Shown: positions 1-8,353, counted from the first letter of the stretch. The stretch: 64,000 nucleotides of DNA from a bacterium (GCA_030549815.1 JAUQQQ010000003.1:106813-170812), one strand, 5' to 3'. The notes: generated by a model from the letters alone, not told the origin. A program made the numbers and translations.

Positions 1-1
1 T

Positions 2-466
2 AATGTTGTAATTTATGATTATGTTGAGAAAAAAAGAATTTTTGTGGATAGTATTGAATATAAATTTGAATTAGATAATAATGATAATGGTAGGCAAAGA
101 AAGATGCATAGGGAGGAAGTGAATTTTTTACAACTTTTAAAGATGGCAAAGGAGTATGAGAATAGTGGTTTTGCAGATCTTGCTTTTGAAATGTATGTAA
201 AAATCCATTTGAAATTTATTTTTCCGTTTAGTTCAATATTTTTATTATTTTTGGTTTTTCCTTTTTCATTGTCTAAGGTTAGGGTTAGTAGTTTTTTGGG
301 GATAGTTTTGTCAGTATCTGTGGCTATTGCTTATTACATTTTAATAACTTTTGTTCAGATTTTGACTACTAAAACGGGAGTTATTTGGTTTTTGTGGTTA
401 CCAAATTTTGTTTCAATATTTTTAGGAGGAATTTTTATATTTTTGAAAAATAAAAATCTTGTGTAA
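2..466 (+). CDS. LptF/LptG family LPS export permease, C-terminal fragment
   Basis: The reading frame is open to the left edge of the window, so only the last ~155 residues of a longer protein are seen. LptF and LptG are the inner-membrane subunits of the LptB2FG transporter that extracts lipopolysaccharide. The visible part shows the family's C-terminal layout: a soluble segment ending in a helix (residues near YENSGFADLAFEMYVK), then three hydrophobic membrane segments, with the Pro-rich start of the first (FIFPFSSIFLL) and a WLPN motif before the last. It ends 20 bases before pilM on the same strand. F and G cannot be told apart from this fragment. Membership rests on recognised family pattern, not a search. 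Confidence 0.75.
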   Translation, partial: NVVIYDYVEKKRIFVDSIEYKFELDNNDNGRQRKMHREEVNFLQLLKMAKEYENSGFADLAFEMYVKIHLKFIFPFSSIFLLFLVFPFSLSKVRVSSFLGIVLSVSVAIAYYILITFVQILTTKTGVIWFLWLPNFVSIFLGGIFIFLKNKNLV

Positions 467-486
467 GGCAAAATTGAGAAGGAAGG

Positions 487-1560
487 ATGGGTATGTTTTT
501 CAGTGGTTTGTTTGGTAGTAAGGAGATTTACGTAGGTTTGGATATAGGTAATTACTATATGAAAGTTGTTTGTGCTGAATCTAATTGGCAGGATATTAAA
601 AATTTGAAATCTGCTAAGATAGATTTTATTTCCAAGGTAAAAGTTCAGAGTATAGCGGATAAGGAACTTTTAACTTCGGAGTTGTCAAATATTTTTAGTC
701 GTTATAAATCTCAGAAAAAAACGGTAAAAGTAATAGCTTGTATGTCTAATCCCAACGTTATAGTAAGAACTATTGAGGTTCCCAAAAAAGCTAATCTTGA
801 TAAAGAAGGAGATGAAATTGCAAGAAACTATATCCCTTATAAGATAGAGGATGCCAAGTATGATCTTTACGTTTTAAGAGAGGAGATACCTGATGCTCCT
901 GATAAAAAAGAGGTTTTATTAATTTCTTTTTTGTTGGAGGATGTAGTAGCGTTGAATGATATTATTGAGGGTGCTGGATTGGAGAAAGTTGCTATAGAAT
1001 TCGATGAGCTTGGTGTTTGGAGATTGCTTGAAGGTATTAATTATCAAAATTTTAGAACAACAAACAATATAGTTGTTGATTTAGGTTTTATTTCTACTAA
1101 AATAATGGTCTTTGTTGGTGGACAGTTAAAACAAATGAGGAATTTGAGGATAGGTGGAGAGGAAATAAGGAAAAGAATTGTTGAAAAAGTGGCTATTGAA
1201 TTAGAAGATTGGTCAAGTGTATCTTTTAATGACCATCAGTATAATGCCTTACTTGTTAAGGCTTTTGAACCTATAGTGAAGGAAATAAAAAGGACAATTA
1301 TTGCATATAAGGGTAAGGTTGATTTTAGCAATATCTATACAATTGGTGGTATGTCTTATCTTAATGGTATAAACGAGTATTTTTCCAAGGAATTTAATTT
1401 ACCTGTGGATTATATTGATTTAGCAAAGATGGGTAATTTTATAAAGGTAGATAAAAAAATAGAAGGAGATTTAAGGAAAGAATTTAATATTTATATAAAT
1501 GCGTTGGGATTGGCATTGGGTCATGGGCAGCAGAAATTTGTATCTAAAAGGATAATATAG
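487..1560 (+). CDS. pilM: Type IV pilus assembly protein PilM
   Basis: PilM is an actin-like cytoplasmic ATP-binding protein that docks onto PilN and links the pilus motor to the inner-membrane alignment complex. The 357-residue product starts with a short amphipathic stretch and then the phosphate-1 motif GLDIGNYYMKVV near residue 18. A second actin-fold signature (VVDLGFISTKIMVF) is near residue 197 and an adenosine-type loop (YTIGGMSYLNG) near 285. Length matches the family. It is the first gene of the pilM-N-O-P-Q order, with 11 bases to pilN, and a GGAAGG ribosome site precedes the ATG. Confidence 0.95.
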   Translation: MGMFFSGLFGSKEIYVGLDIGNYYMKVVCAESNWQDIKNLKSAKIDFISKVKVQSIADKELLTSELSNIFSRYKSQKKTVKVIACMSNPNVIVRTIEVPKKANLDKEGDEIARNYIPYKIEDAKYDLYVLREEIPDAPDKKEVLLISFLLEDVVALNDIIEGAGLEKVAIEFDELGVWRLLEGINYQNFRTTNNIVVDLGFISTKIMVFVGGQLKQMRNLRIGGEEIRKRIVEKVAIELEDWSSVSFNDHQYNALLVKAFEPIVKEIKRTIIAYKGKVDFSNIYTIGGMSYLNGINEYFSKEFNLPVDYIDLAKMGNFIKVDKKIEGDLRKEFNIYINALGLALGHGQQKFVSKRII

Positions 1561-1571
1561 GAGGTGTTAAA

Positions 1572-2168
1572 ATGGGAATAGTAATCGTTGATCAGGATAG
1601 GCGGGTAAATTGGGGTAAAGAGATTGCTATTATAATAATAATCCTTGTTTTTATAGCTGTTGGCTATATTATACCTTACTTTATGGCTCAGAAGGAAATT
1701 CAGCAAATCCAAGATATGAAAGAAAAAGTTGAAAAGTATGTTAAAGATTCAAAGTATTTTGAAAGTCAGTTACCAACGATTGAAAATAACATAAAGAAGA
1801 TTAAAGTTATATCGAATGAGCTAAATACTTTAAGATTGGTGCTTAATGAATCTGTGTTACAAAGATTTATATTGGTTGAAATACCTCATATTCTTCCTCC
1901 TGAGGCTTGGATGACAAATCTAAACGTTAATTTTGATGCTAAAACTGCTTCTTTTGGAGTAAATATTGTTGGAAGTAGAGATAGAGTTCTTCAGAATTCT
2001 GCTCAATTATTGGATAATATTAATAATAGTATTATATTTAAGAATCCGAAAGTTACAGGTATTTCTTTACAGGAAAAAGAAGGAGAAGTGGTTTCTAATT
2101 TCAATGTTGAGGTAAATTTTGACTACTCTGTTGACCTTTTAGAAAATTATTATAAGAATTTGAAATAA
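1572..2168 (+). CDS. pilN: Type IV pilus inner-membrane protein PilN
   Basis: PilN is a bitopic inner-membrane protein that binds PilM through its cytoplasmic N-terminus and pairs with PilO in the periplasm. The 198-residue product has a short N-terminus, one membrane helix around residues 18-38, a coiled-coil stretch around 40-90 and a ferredoxin-like C-terminal domain containing the LPPEAWMTNLNV segment typical of PilN. The usual N-terminal INLLP-type PilM-binding motif is not obvious; IVIVDQDRRVNWGK stands in its place, so the contact with PilM may be divergent. A GGAGGTG site precedes the start. Confidence 0.9.
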   Translation: MGIVIVDQDRRVNWGKEIAIIIIILVFIAVGYIIPYFMAQKEIQQIQDMKEKVEKYVKDSKYFESQLPTIENNIKKIKVISNELNTLRLVLNESVLQRFILVEIPHILPPEAWMTNLNVNFDAKTASFGVNIVGSRDRVLQNSAQLLDNINNSIIFKNPKVTGISLQEKEGEVVSNFNVEVNFDYSVDLLENYYKNLK

Positions 2169-2183
2169 AAGGGGGTTGGTATA

Positions 2184-2792
2184 ATGACTTTAGCAGATTT
2201 GTTTAAATTTATAGGTGGGTTGGTTGCTGCTGTTGTTGTTGCTTTTTTTAGTTACCAAATTAACTATTCTCCTGTTGTTGAAAGAAAAGTAAAATGGCAA
2301 GAACAATTAAAGAAGGCTGAAGAAATATATAATTCGAGTATACAAATAAAAAAGGATTATGAAAAATATCAAAAAATGGCAGAAGAGTATGAAAAACTTA
2401 GAAATGAAGTGTTTCCTAAGGGAAATACCAATGAATTATTTATGTCAATGATCCTTAAAAATTTGGAAGGAATTGTTACTGATGTTAGAAAAAATACTAA
2501 TGATAAAGAATTTAAACTTAGTAATATAAATTTTGGAGCAATTTCTAACAGAAATATAGGGGCATCAGAAGAAAGCGAAGGTATAGCTGTTAGAAGTACT
2601 GAAATAACAATGAGTCTTAATGGTAAATATTCAACTATTATTAGATTTTTAAAAGAGTTATCTGATTCTCAAAAAATAGGTGCTTTGATAAGAATAAAAA
2701 CTATATCTTTTAGTCCTTCATCTAAAGAAGTCGGAAAATCCCCTGTTAATAGTGTAAATATTACCTTAGAGATGATACAAGTAATAAGGTAG
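2184..2792 (+). CDS. pilO: Type IV pilus inner-membrane protein PilO
   Basis: PilO is the heterodimer partner of PilN in the periplasmic alignment subcomplex. The 202-residue product has one membrane helix near residues 8-26, a coiled-coil segment rich in Lys and Glu at about 35-75, and a C-terminal ferredoxin-like fold ending in a strand rich in Ile and Val. Sequence conservation is weak, as is normal for PilO, and the call leans on size, topology and its position between pilN and a PilP-like lipoprotein. GGGGGTTGG lies just before the ATG. Confidence 0.88.
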   Translation: MTLADLFKFIGGLVAAVVVAFFSYQINYSPVVERKVKWQEQLKKAEEIYNSSIQIKKDYEKYQKMAEEYEKLRNEVFPKGNTNELFMSMILKNLEGIVTDVRKNTNDKEFKLSNINFGAISNRNIGASEESEGIAVRSTEITMSLNGKYSTIIRFLKELSDSQKIGALIRIKTISFSPSSKEVGKSPVNSVNITLEMIQVIR

Positions 2793-2801
2793 GTGGTGTA
2801 A

Positions 2802-3413
2802 GTGATTAGAAAGTTTAAGGTTGAGTTATTAGTAGGGTTATCGATTGTTGTGCTTTTAAGTGGTTGTAGTTCTGATCAATTAGCTAATATTGAAGTTCCT
2901 ACTGATTTAACAAAGGAAGTAAAGATAGACGCTAGTAAATTAAATGTTGATGTAGCTAGTATTGAAGAAATAAGGAAAAAATTGACAAGCAAACCTGTGA
3001 TACCTGAAAAAAGAGAGACTTCAGATTTAAAAGATCCTTTTATTTTGAAATCTTTGAAGGCTTTGGGATTAGAAAAAGAAAAATCTGAATCTAAAAGTAA
3101 ATCTGAAAGTAAATCCGAAAAATCTGAAGGTAAAGTTGAGGGAAACCAAGAAAAATCTCCTGAAACTTCTCCTACAGAAACGAATAAACCAATTAACATT
3201 GCTGAGGAATCTCCGATGATGTTCAATTTTGAAGGTAGCTCGCTTTATGGGGCAGAAAGAAGAGCTATTCTGAGACACTTGATTAATAATAGGACTTATA
3301 TTGTTAGGAAAGGTGATATTGTTGGTGGTTACTCGGTTGTTGATATTACAGATGAAAGTATGGTTCTTGTCAAAGGGACTGAGAAATTGGTAATAACTAA
3401 GAAAAAACAATAG
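2802..3413 (+). CDS. pilP: PilP-like pilus assembly lipoprotein
   Basis: PilP is an inner-membrane lipoprotein that bridges PilN/PilO to the secretin PilQ. The start is a GTG nine bases after the pilO stop, behind AGGTGGTG. A signal peptide runs to a lipobox LLSGC with the lipidated Cys at residue 22. The middle (about residues 85-130) is a low-complexity Ser/Lys/Glu linker, which fits a span across the periplasm. The last ~60 residues form a beta-rich domain (YIVRKGDIVGGYSVVDI) of the PilP type, where an RKGD-type turn is common. The order after pilO and before pilQ supports the call. Confidence 0.85.
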   Translation: MIRKFKVELLVGLSIVVLLSGCSSDQLANIEVPTDLTKEVKIDASKLNVDVASIEEIRKKLTSKPVIPEKRETSDLKDPFILKSLKALGLEKEKSESKSKSESKSEKSEGKVEGNQEKSPETSPTETNKPINIAEESPMMFNFEGSSLYGAERRAILRHLINNRTYIVRKGDIVGGYSVVDITDESMVLVKGTEKLVITKKKQ

Positions 3414-3426
3414 GAGGTGAAATGAG

Positions 3427-5448
3427 GTGAAGAAAATATTACAACTGCTAATTGTTGCGGTTATACTAATTAATATATCATTAGCGGCTACGGTAAGCAA
3501 AGTGGAAATAAAAGAAATTGACAGTACTGTAAAGATAACATTAAACACTGTTGCTTCTTATAAATCGTTTTTAAAAGATGATAAAATAAGAGTTTTACTT
3601 AAGGATACACAAGTTAATCTATCTCAGACAGAAGCAACTTTAATGCCGGGTGGTCCTGTTTCTAAAGTATCATTATCTCAAGAAGGCAAAGATGCTTATG
3701 TTGATATACATCTTGCATATAGTTCTGTTAATTATAAAATATACACTGTCAATGGTTTAACTGTTGTCGAAGTAAAAGAAAAAACATTGCCTGAGCCTGT
3801 TGGACCTAAAACTGTTTATTCTGAACAAAAAGGTGTAAGGAATTACATAGTTTTATCAGCACCTATTGAACAAAATCAGCAAACTCAACAAGAAAGCCAG
3901 CAAGTAAAGCAGCAAGAAAAGCAAGAGGTTAGAACTGTTGAAGTAAAACAAATTCAGACTACAAAAACTCAATCAAATGTCAAAAAAACAACTTCTATTA
4001 AAAAAACGGCTGCTAAAAATTTAAATGTAAAACCTGTTAGGAAGACTATAACTCTGGATTTGGTTGATGCTACATTGGTTGATACTGTTAGATTAATAAC
4101 TGAAAATTTAGGATGGAATGTTATATTTGCTCCTGAAGTTATTAAATATCAAGAGAAATTAACGATGAAATTGGTTAATGTTGATCCTGAACAAGCTTTA
4201 AAGATGATACTATTAGCAAATGGTTTTGATTATAAAATAGTTAATGGTATTGCATATGTTGCTGCTCCTGATAAGTTGGAAAAATTCCAGCAAGATGTTA
4301 AAGTTGCTGGTCCGATGAAAACTCAGGTTATAAACCTTGAAAATGCTTCTGCTAAGGAAGTGGAACCTGTTATAAAAGCTAACTTTCCGGAGGCAAGTGT
4401 TCAAGTAGTAGAGAAAACAAATAGTTTGTTAGTTAAAGCTCCAGTTCAGACGATTGTTGAGATAAAAAACTTGGTTGGTCAATTAGATGTTCCTCCACCA
4501 CCACCTCCTCCGGTAACTCCTCCAGTTACTGAGGTTATTAGATTAAATTATGCTCAAGCACAAGATGTGATTCAAATGATGGGTAACTTGGTTCCTAAGG
4601 AAGCAATAGCTATTGATCAGAGGATGAATTCATTGATAGTTACTGCAACTCCTGATGTTGTAGATACTGTTAAATCTTTTGTGAAAGCAGTGGATGTTCC
4701 TCAGCCTCAGGTTGCTCTAAGATTACATTTCTTAAGTATAGATCAAACTGCTTCTAAGAACTTAGGGGTTGACTGGGGTAGTTATTCTAATTCTATTACT
4801 TTTAATGAACAACCTGGTGGTAATGTACCTAATATGGGGGTTAACTGGTTTACAAGAAGTTCTCTTTCTTTCCAAGCAACGTTGAATTATCTAATAGAAT
4901 CAAAGAAAGGAAGAGTTTTATCTGCTCCGTATGTTATGACTCAGAATAAGCAACAAGCTGAGATACAAGTGGGACAACAAATTCCTATTCTTTATACGGA
5001 CTACAGGACAGGACAAATTCAGGCACAATATGTTAATGTTGGTATAATTTTAAGAGTAACGCCTGAAATATCTCCTGATGGTTATGTAACATTGAATTTA
5101 CAGCCTGAAGTTTCTGAATTGGGTGCTCAAATACCGGGAACGCAATATTTTATCATCAATACAAATAGAATTCAAAACACTGTTAGGATAAAGCAAGGTG
5201 ATACTGTTTTAATAGGTGGTTTATTGAGAAATACCAATTCCGATTCTATAAAAAGGGTTCCATTATTGTCTGATATACCTATAATTGGAGAAATATTCAA
5301 AGCAAGAGCAAAAAGTAATGCACAAATAGAGTTGGTGGTAGCAATAACACCTGTGGTATTAACGGATTTACCAAAATTAAATGATACTATGCAATATCAA
5401 AAGATGGAACAGAAAGGTATTCAAGTTAAAGATGCGACTAAGTTTTAA
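3427..5448 (+). CDS. pilQ: Type IV pilus outer-membrane secretin PilQ
   Basis: This forms the gated outer-membrane channel for the pilus. The start is a GTG behind an AGGAGGTG site. In order the 673 residues show a signal peptide (about 1-20), an AMIN-type beta domain (about 21-120, peptidoglycan contact), a Gln/Lys-rich linker (about 140-200), an STN/N0 domain starting near TITLDLVDATL (~205), N1 and N2 ring domains, a poly-Pro hinge near residue 355 and the secretin barrel domain. The barrel carries VGQQIPI and the conserved end segment GDTVLIGGLL followed by VPLLSDIPIIGEIF. It is the last gene of the pil operon, followed by a terminator at 5476-5509. Confidence 0.95.
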   Translation: MKKILQLLIVAVILINISLAATVSKVEIKEIDSTVKITLNTVASYKSFLKDDKIRVLLKDTQVNLSQTEATLMPGGPVSKVSLSQEGKDAYVDIHLAYSSVNYKIYTVNGLTVVEVKEKTLPEPVGPKTVYSEQKGVRNYIVLSAPIEQNQQTQQESQQVKQQEKQEVRTVEVKQIQTTKTQSNVKKTTSIKKTAAKNLNVKPVRKTITLDLVDATLVDTVRLITENLGWNVIFAPEVIKYQEKLTMKLVNVDPEQALKMILLANGFDYKIVNGIAYVAAPDKLEKFQQDVKVAGPMKTQVINLENASAKEVEPVIKANFPEASVQVVEKTNSLLVKAPVQTIVEIKNLVGQLDVPPPPPPPVTPPVTEVIRLNYAQAQDVIQMMGNLVPKEAIAIDQRMNSLIVTATPDVVDTVKSFVKAVDVPQPQVALRLHFLSIDQTASKNLGVDWGSYSNSITFNEQPGGNVPNMGVNWFTRSSLSFQATLNYLIESKKGRVLSAPYVMTQNKQQAEIQVGQQIPILYTDYRTGQIQAQYVNVGIILRVTPEISPDGYVTLNLQPEVSELGAQIPGTQYFIINTNRIQNTVRIKQGDTVLIGGLLRNTNSDSIKRVPLLSDIPIIGEIFKARAKSNAQIELVVAITPVVLTDLPKLNDTMQYQKMEQKGIQVKDATKF

Positions 5449-5475
5449 TCTATAATTGGTTTTGTAAAGAATCAC

Positions 5476-5509
5476 GGAGAGGATTTGCTATTCCTCTCCT
5501 TATTTTTTT
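5476..5509 (+). terminator. Rho-independent terminator after pilQ
   Basis: GGAGAGG and CCTCTCC form a 7-bp GC-rich stem around a 10-base loop, followed directly by TTATTTTTTT. It sits 28 bases after the pilQ stop and plausibly ends the pil operon. Confidence 0.88.
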
Positions 5510-5799
5510 ATATTCTGGAATAAATTATTTTTTGGGATAAATCATTTAAAGCAAAAGGAAACCAATTGTAACAAATTTTTAATATTCTATTAAGGTTGTG
5601 AACTCTTCCATCAATTAATTGAGGAGCTTCCTGCTTCACGACGGGAATTTCCTGCTTCACAGAGGATTTCGCCACTCCACAGGTTTTAGCTTGCGGTTGT
5701 TCCAGCCCTAATGCTTGCAAGCTAAGCTACCCCATAAAGCAATAAGTTTTTGCCAGCGTTTAATCTCTTTAAAAAGGAGAGAATTCCCGCGGCAAAACT
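5508..5799 (-). pseudogene. Decayed TnpB-like (IS200/IS605-type OrfB) C-terminal remnant
   Basis: On the minus strand two broken frames together resemble the extreme C-terminus of TnpB-type transposon proteins. One frame gives an SFAAGILSFLKRLNAGKNLL stretch, recalling the end of the RuvC region followed by the variable tail. After a frame change comes an ACG-type segment (TCGVAKSSVKQE...VKQEAP), the CG...KQEA pattern often seen at TnpB tails. An in-frame TAG near 5727 and the missing N-terminal ~350 residues mean it cannot be functional. Base composition from about 5610 to 5800 is clearly richer in G and C than the flanks. The assignment is from pattern memory and could be wrong. Confidence 0.42.
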
Positions 5800-5850
5800 C
5801 CTAAAGACTTTTTCCTCCTTGTTTGTGCAATTTTTTGTGCTTTCAGCTGT

Positions 5851-5947
5851 CCTTATTTTCTTTTTTTCAATTTTTTTTAATTACTTTCCTCTTTTTCTTT
5901 TATTTTGTAGACTTGTATTAAGATATCTTGGATTTGTTGTTTATGCT
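5851..5947 (-). pseudogene. Decayed partial copy of the adjacent 92-residue gene
   Basis: Read on the minus strand, this stretch gives KQQIQDILIQVYKIKEKEE before a stop, closely matching KKQIQDILMQDLQKKRES in the intact gene at 5948-6226. The DNA match (TTTTGTA..CTTG.ATTA..ATATCTTG.ATTTGTT) is visible over about 50 bases and weakly further left, in a different frame and with stops. It looks like a partial tandem duplication that has decayed. The gap 5800-5850 between it and the TnpB-like remnant holds nothing I recognise, only T-rich sequence. Confidence 0.5.
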
Positions 5948-6226
5948 TTATTCGGATCCTAAAGCTTTTGCCCAGGCTTCTCCAAAACTTTCTTGCTTTT
6001 CTTTCTTTTCTTCATTTTGTTTTTTCAATTCTTCAAATAGTTTATTTTGTGATTCTCTTTTCTTTTGTAAATCTTGCATTAGTATATCTTGTATTTGTTT
6101 TTTTGCTTGCATATCTACTTGCATTGCTTGTTGGTAAGCTTGGTTAATATTTTGGATTGCTTGTCCTGCAGAGCTTAGTATTTGTGGTGCTGCTGTTATT
6201 AATGATTTAATTATTTCTCCTCCCAT
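5948..6226 (-). CDS. Small Gln/Lys/Glu-rich helical protein, unknown function
   Basis: This 92-residue product is not recognised. It has an N-terminal hydrophobic-to-small-residue stretch (GGEIIKSLITAAPQILSSAG), then a long, almost continuous predicted helix rich in Gln, Lys and Glu from about residue 22 to 80, and no Cys. A GGGGG ribosome site lies 6-10 bases before the ATG, which supports real translation. It is monocistronic, divergent from the operon starting at 6387, and has a decayed partial copy just downstream. Size and composition are reminiscent of small coiled-coil structural or secreted helical proteins, but I assign no function. Confidence 0.7.
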   Translation of the reverse strand: MGGEIIKSLITAAPQILSSAGQAIQNINQAYQQAMQVDMQAKKQIQDILMQDLQKKRESQNKLFEELKKQNEEKKEKQESFGEAWAKALGSE

Positions 6227-6306
6227 ATTACTACCCCCTTTATCTTTTAGTTTTCTATTTGTTATATATTCATTTTTTCCTCAAAAACAAGTTTTAATAG
6301 GTTTTT

Positions 6307-6323
6307 TTTACATTTTTTTTACA
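6307..6323 (+). promoter_or_regulatory. Pho-box-like direct repeat, site A
   Basis: TTTACA-TTTTT-TTTACA: two identical hexamers 11 bp apart (one helical turn), embedded in a T-rich run. The same arrangement occurs at 24881, 51258 and 52287. It resembles the TTAACA-N5-TTAACA operators bound by PhoP-type OmpR-family regulators. It lies between divergent genes, so it may act on the 6387 operon, on the small gene at 5948-6226, or on both. Inference from pattern only. Confidence 0.5.
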
Positions 6324-6324
6324 T

Positions 6325-6354
6325 TTGTAAGAAATATGTAGAGAGGAATATAAT
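6325..6354 (+). promoter_or_regulatory. Putative promoter of the 6387-19818 operon
   Basis: TTGTAA at 6325-6330 and a perfect TATAAT at 6349-6354 are separated by 18 bp, 33 bases before the first start codon. The -35-like hexamer directly abuts the TTTACA repeat, as expected for an activator that contacts RNA polymerase. Confidence 0.55.
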
Positions 6355-6386
6355 CTATTTGTTTTTTTAAAGGATATTTTTATTTT

Positions 6387-6788
6387 ATGAGGAATACTAT
6401 TTATGTTATGATTAACGTTAAGTATCAATTATTAAATGATAAAGAAAGTGTCTTTAATAAAGTTTTGTTTTTGATAGGTAGTAATTTGATGCAGGAAAAG
6501 AAGTATATTTTGGGAGATAGTGTATGTGTTTATAAAATACTTGATTTTGTTAATAATGAGAATAAAATTTTCATTATAAATTTTTACTATGAGAAGACTC
6601 ATTTTTATGATTTTAAACAAAACTTTTTAGCCAAGATTATTAAGGAAGAAGATGAAATAATATATGTAATGGAAAGTGTAGGATATATTTTTATAACTGA
6701 TTTAATGGTTAAGAGTTTTGTTTTCTTTTGGAATGATGTTTTTCAGGATGCTTTTAAAGAAAGTAAGTTGATTTATAAGAACTTCTAA
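6387..6788 (+). CDS. Hypothetical protein, first gene of a long operon
   Basis: The 133-residue product is not recognised. It is rich in Asn, Phe, Ile and Lys and alternates short hydrophobic strands, for example KIFIINFYYEK and GYIFITDLMVK, which suggests a small alpha/beta fold. There is no signal peptide or clear membrane segment. AAAGGA lies about 12 bases before the ATG, a rather long spacing. Only 3 bases separate it from the next gene, so the two are very likely co-translated. It is the first gene after the promoter and operator-like repeat. Confidence 0.7.
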   Translation: MRNTIYVMINVKYQLLNDKESVFNKVLFLIGSNLMQEKKYILGDSVCVYKILDFVNNENKIFIINFYYEKTHFYDFKQNFLAKIIKEEDEIIYVMESVGYIFITDLMVKSFVFFWNDVFQDAFKESKLIYKNF

Positions 6789-6791
6789 ATT

Positions 6792-7337
6792 ATGAATTTT
6801 TATTTGGGTTGGAATAAAGTAATAAATAGAAAATTTAATAGCGATTACAAATTGGTTATGGTTTTTGATAAAATATCTTTTTATCCTGTTACTGCTTTAT
6901 TAAAGCTTTACTTGATTAAGGGTGAAGAAAAGATAGAGGTTAATAGTGTTGAGGCATTTAAAGGAAAGGTTAATATACAAAATGAAGAGCAGGCGTTGGA
7001 TTTTGTTAGGCTATTTACCGATCCTGAGCTTCATGTTTTTTTTGATCTTTTAGCAATAGAGGTTTTTAGGAAATCTTCTAATCCTTTTGAACCTTATGGT
7101 AGTGTTGACGATGTTGATTTTGATAAACTTGGATTGATTGAAGCGAAAGTTGATGTTGAGGGGGATATATTTATTGTTAAAAGAACTTTACTTTTTTATC
7201 CTGATTCTGAAGGTATTGTTGATCGTAGGTTGGCTATTGTGAGAGAATATGTTAAAAAAGATGGGGAGTATTCAATGGAAATAATTAAGGAAGTAGATTA
7301 TGAAAAAATTTATAGCATAGAGATGCCAATAAAATGA
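6792..7337 (+). CDS. Hypothetical protein upstream of gcvT-like gene
   Basis: The 181-residue product is not recognised. It looks cytosolic and beta-rich, with an acidic central part (GSVDDVDFDKLGLIEAKVDVEGD) followed by strands ending in KIYSIEMPIK. No Cys or obvious catalytic motif is present. Its stop overlaps the start of the GcvT-like gene by 4 bases (ATGA), which indicates translational coupling. Confidence 0.7.
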   Translation: MNFYLGWNKVINRKFNSDYKLVMVFDKISFYPVTALLKLYLIKGEEKIEVNSVEAFKGKVNIQNEEQALDFVRLFTDPELHVFFDLLAIEVFRKSSNPFEPYGSVDDVDFDKLGLIEAKVDVEGDIFIVKRTLLFYPDSEGIVDRRLAIVREYVKKDGEYSMEIIKEVDYEKIYSIEMPIK

Positions 7338-8353
7338 GAGAAAGTGTTTTCACTAATTTTTATAAAGATTTGGGTGCTAAATTTGTTGATTTTTATGGAT
7401 ACTTTTGCCCTCTTTATTTTAGGGGAATATTTCAAGAAGTTTTAGATGTTAGAAATAATGTTGGAATTTTTGATTTATTTCATATGGGTAGAATTTTTAT
7501 CTATAAGAACAATAATTTAAAAAATTTACAATCTATACTTTCTCTAAAGATTGAGTCTATAAGGGAATACAAGAATAAGGGAAAAGCAAGGTATGCTCTA
7601 ATTTTTAATGAGAAAGGAACTATTGAAGATGATGTTGTCATATATGATTATTATGATAAATTTTTTATGGTTTGTAATGCTGCAAATAAGGAAAAAAATA
7701 TGAATTTATTTAAAGAGTTATCATTAGATTTTAGTGATGTTAGTGATGATTTATTAATGATTGCAGTTCAGGGTCCCAAATCTGCTTTGCTGGTTCAAAA
7801 ATTTTTTAATAAAGATCTAAGTGACTTATATTTTTATGAATATATTATAGAAGAGGGTTTAATTATTTCGAGAAGTGGTTATAGTGGGGAGGATGGTTTT
7901 GAAATTTATTCGCGGCCAAATATTCTTGAAGAATTTTTGATGTGGGTTATAAAAGAGAATGGGAATGTAATGTGTGGATTGGGAGCAAGGGATACTTTGA
8001 GAATTGAAGTAGGGCTACCACTATATGGGAATGAAATTGATGATAAGACGACTCCTTTGGAAGCTAATCTTATGTGGGCAGTTAATGTTGAAAGGAACTT
8101 TACTAAGAACAAAGAACTGAGATATTTTGAAGTAGTTAATTCAAAGAAAATTCCTCGAAAAGGTAATGAGGTTTTTTATAATGATGTTAGTATTGGCTAT
8201 GTAACGAGTGGAACTTTTTCTCCTGTATTAAATAAACCTATTGGAATGCTATATATTACGAGGCCTGTTGATTTTGTAAGGGTTGGAGAAATAGAATTAT
8301 CTTTGTCTACAAAGCCTTTGTTAAAAACTAATTATTATAAGAGGTTGAAGTAG
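7334..8353 (+). CDS. gcvT: GcvT-family aminomethyltransferase-like protein
   Basis: GcvT is the T-protein of the glycine cleavage system, which moves the aminomethyl carbon to tetrahydrofolate. The 339-residue product has the folate-binding fold: the NNVGIFDLFHMGRIFI segment near residue 38, an EDDVVIYDYYDKFFMVCNAANKEK segment near 95 (the family's conserved Asp region), GYSGEDGFEIY near 180, and GARDTLRIEVGLPLYGNEID near 217. The barrel domain ends with GYVTSGTFSP. It is shorter than the usual ~365 residues. None of gcvH, gcvP or lpd is nearby; instead it sits in a TPR/unknown operon, so a specialised folate-dependent role cannot be excluded. Confidence 0.82.
   Translation: MRESVFTNFYKDLGAKFVDFYGYFCPLYFRGIFQEVLDVRNNVGIFDLFHMGRIFIYKNNNLKNLQSILSLKIESIREYKNKGKARYALIFNEKGTIEDDVVIYDYYDKFFMVCNAANKEKNMNLFKELSLDFSDVSDDLLMIAVQGPKSALLVQKFFNKDLSDLYFYEYIIEEGLIISRSGYSGEDGFEIYSRPNILEEFLMWVIKENGNVMCGLGARDTLRIEVGLPLYGNEIDDKTTPLEANLMWAVNVERNFTKNKELRYFEVVNSKKIPRKGNEVFYNDVSIGYVTSGTFSPVLNKPIGMLYITRPVDFVRVGEIELSLSTKPLLKTNYYKRLK

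Noticed and set aside
3069-3548. 159-residue minus-strand frame over the pilP/pilQ junction
   Set aside because: It is a shadow of the Ser/Lys/Glu-rich linker and of pilQ; it ends in a Phe/Arg run that is simply the antisense of the linker repeats.
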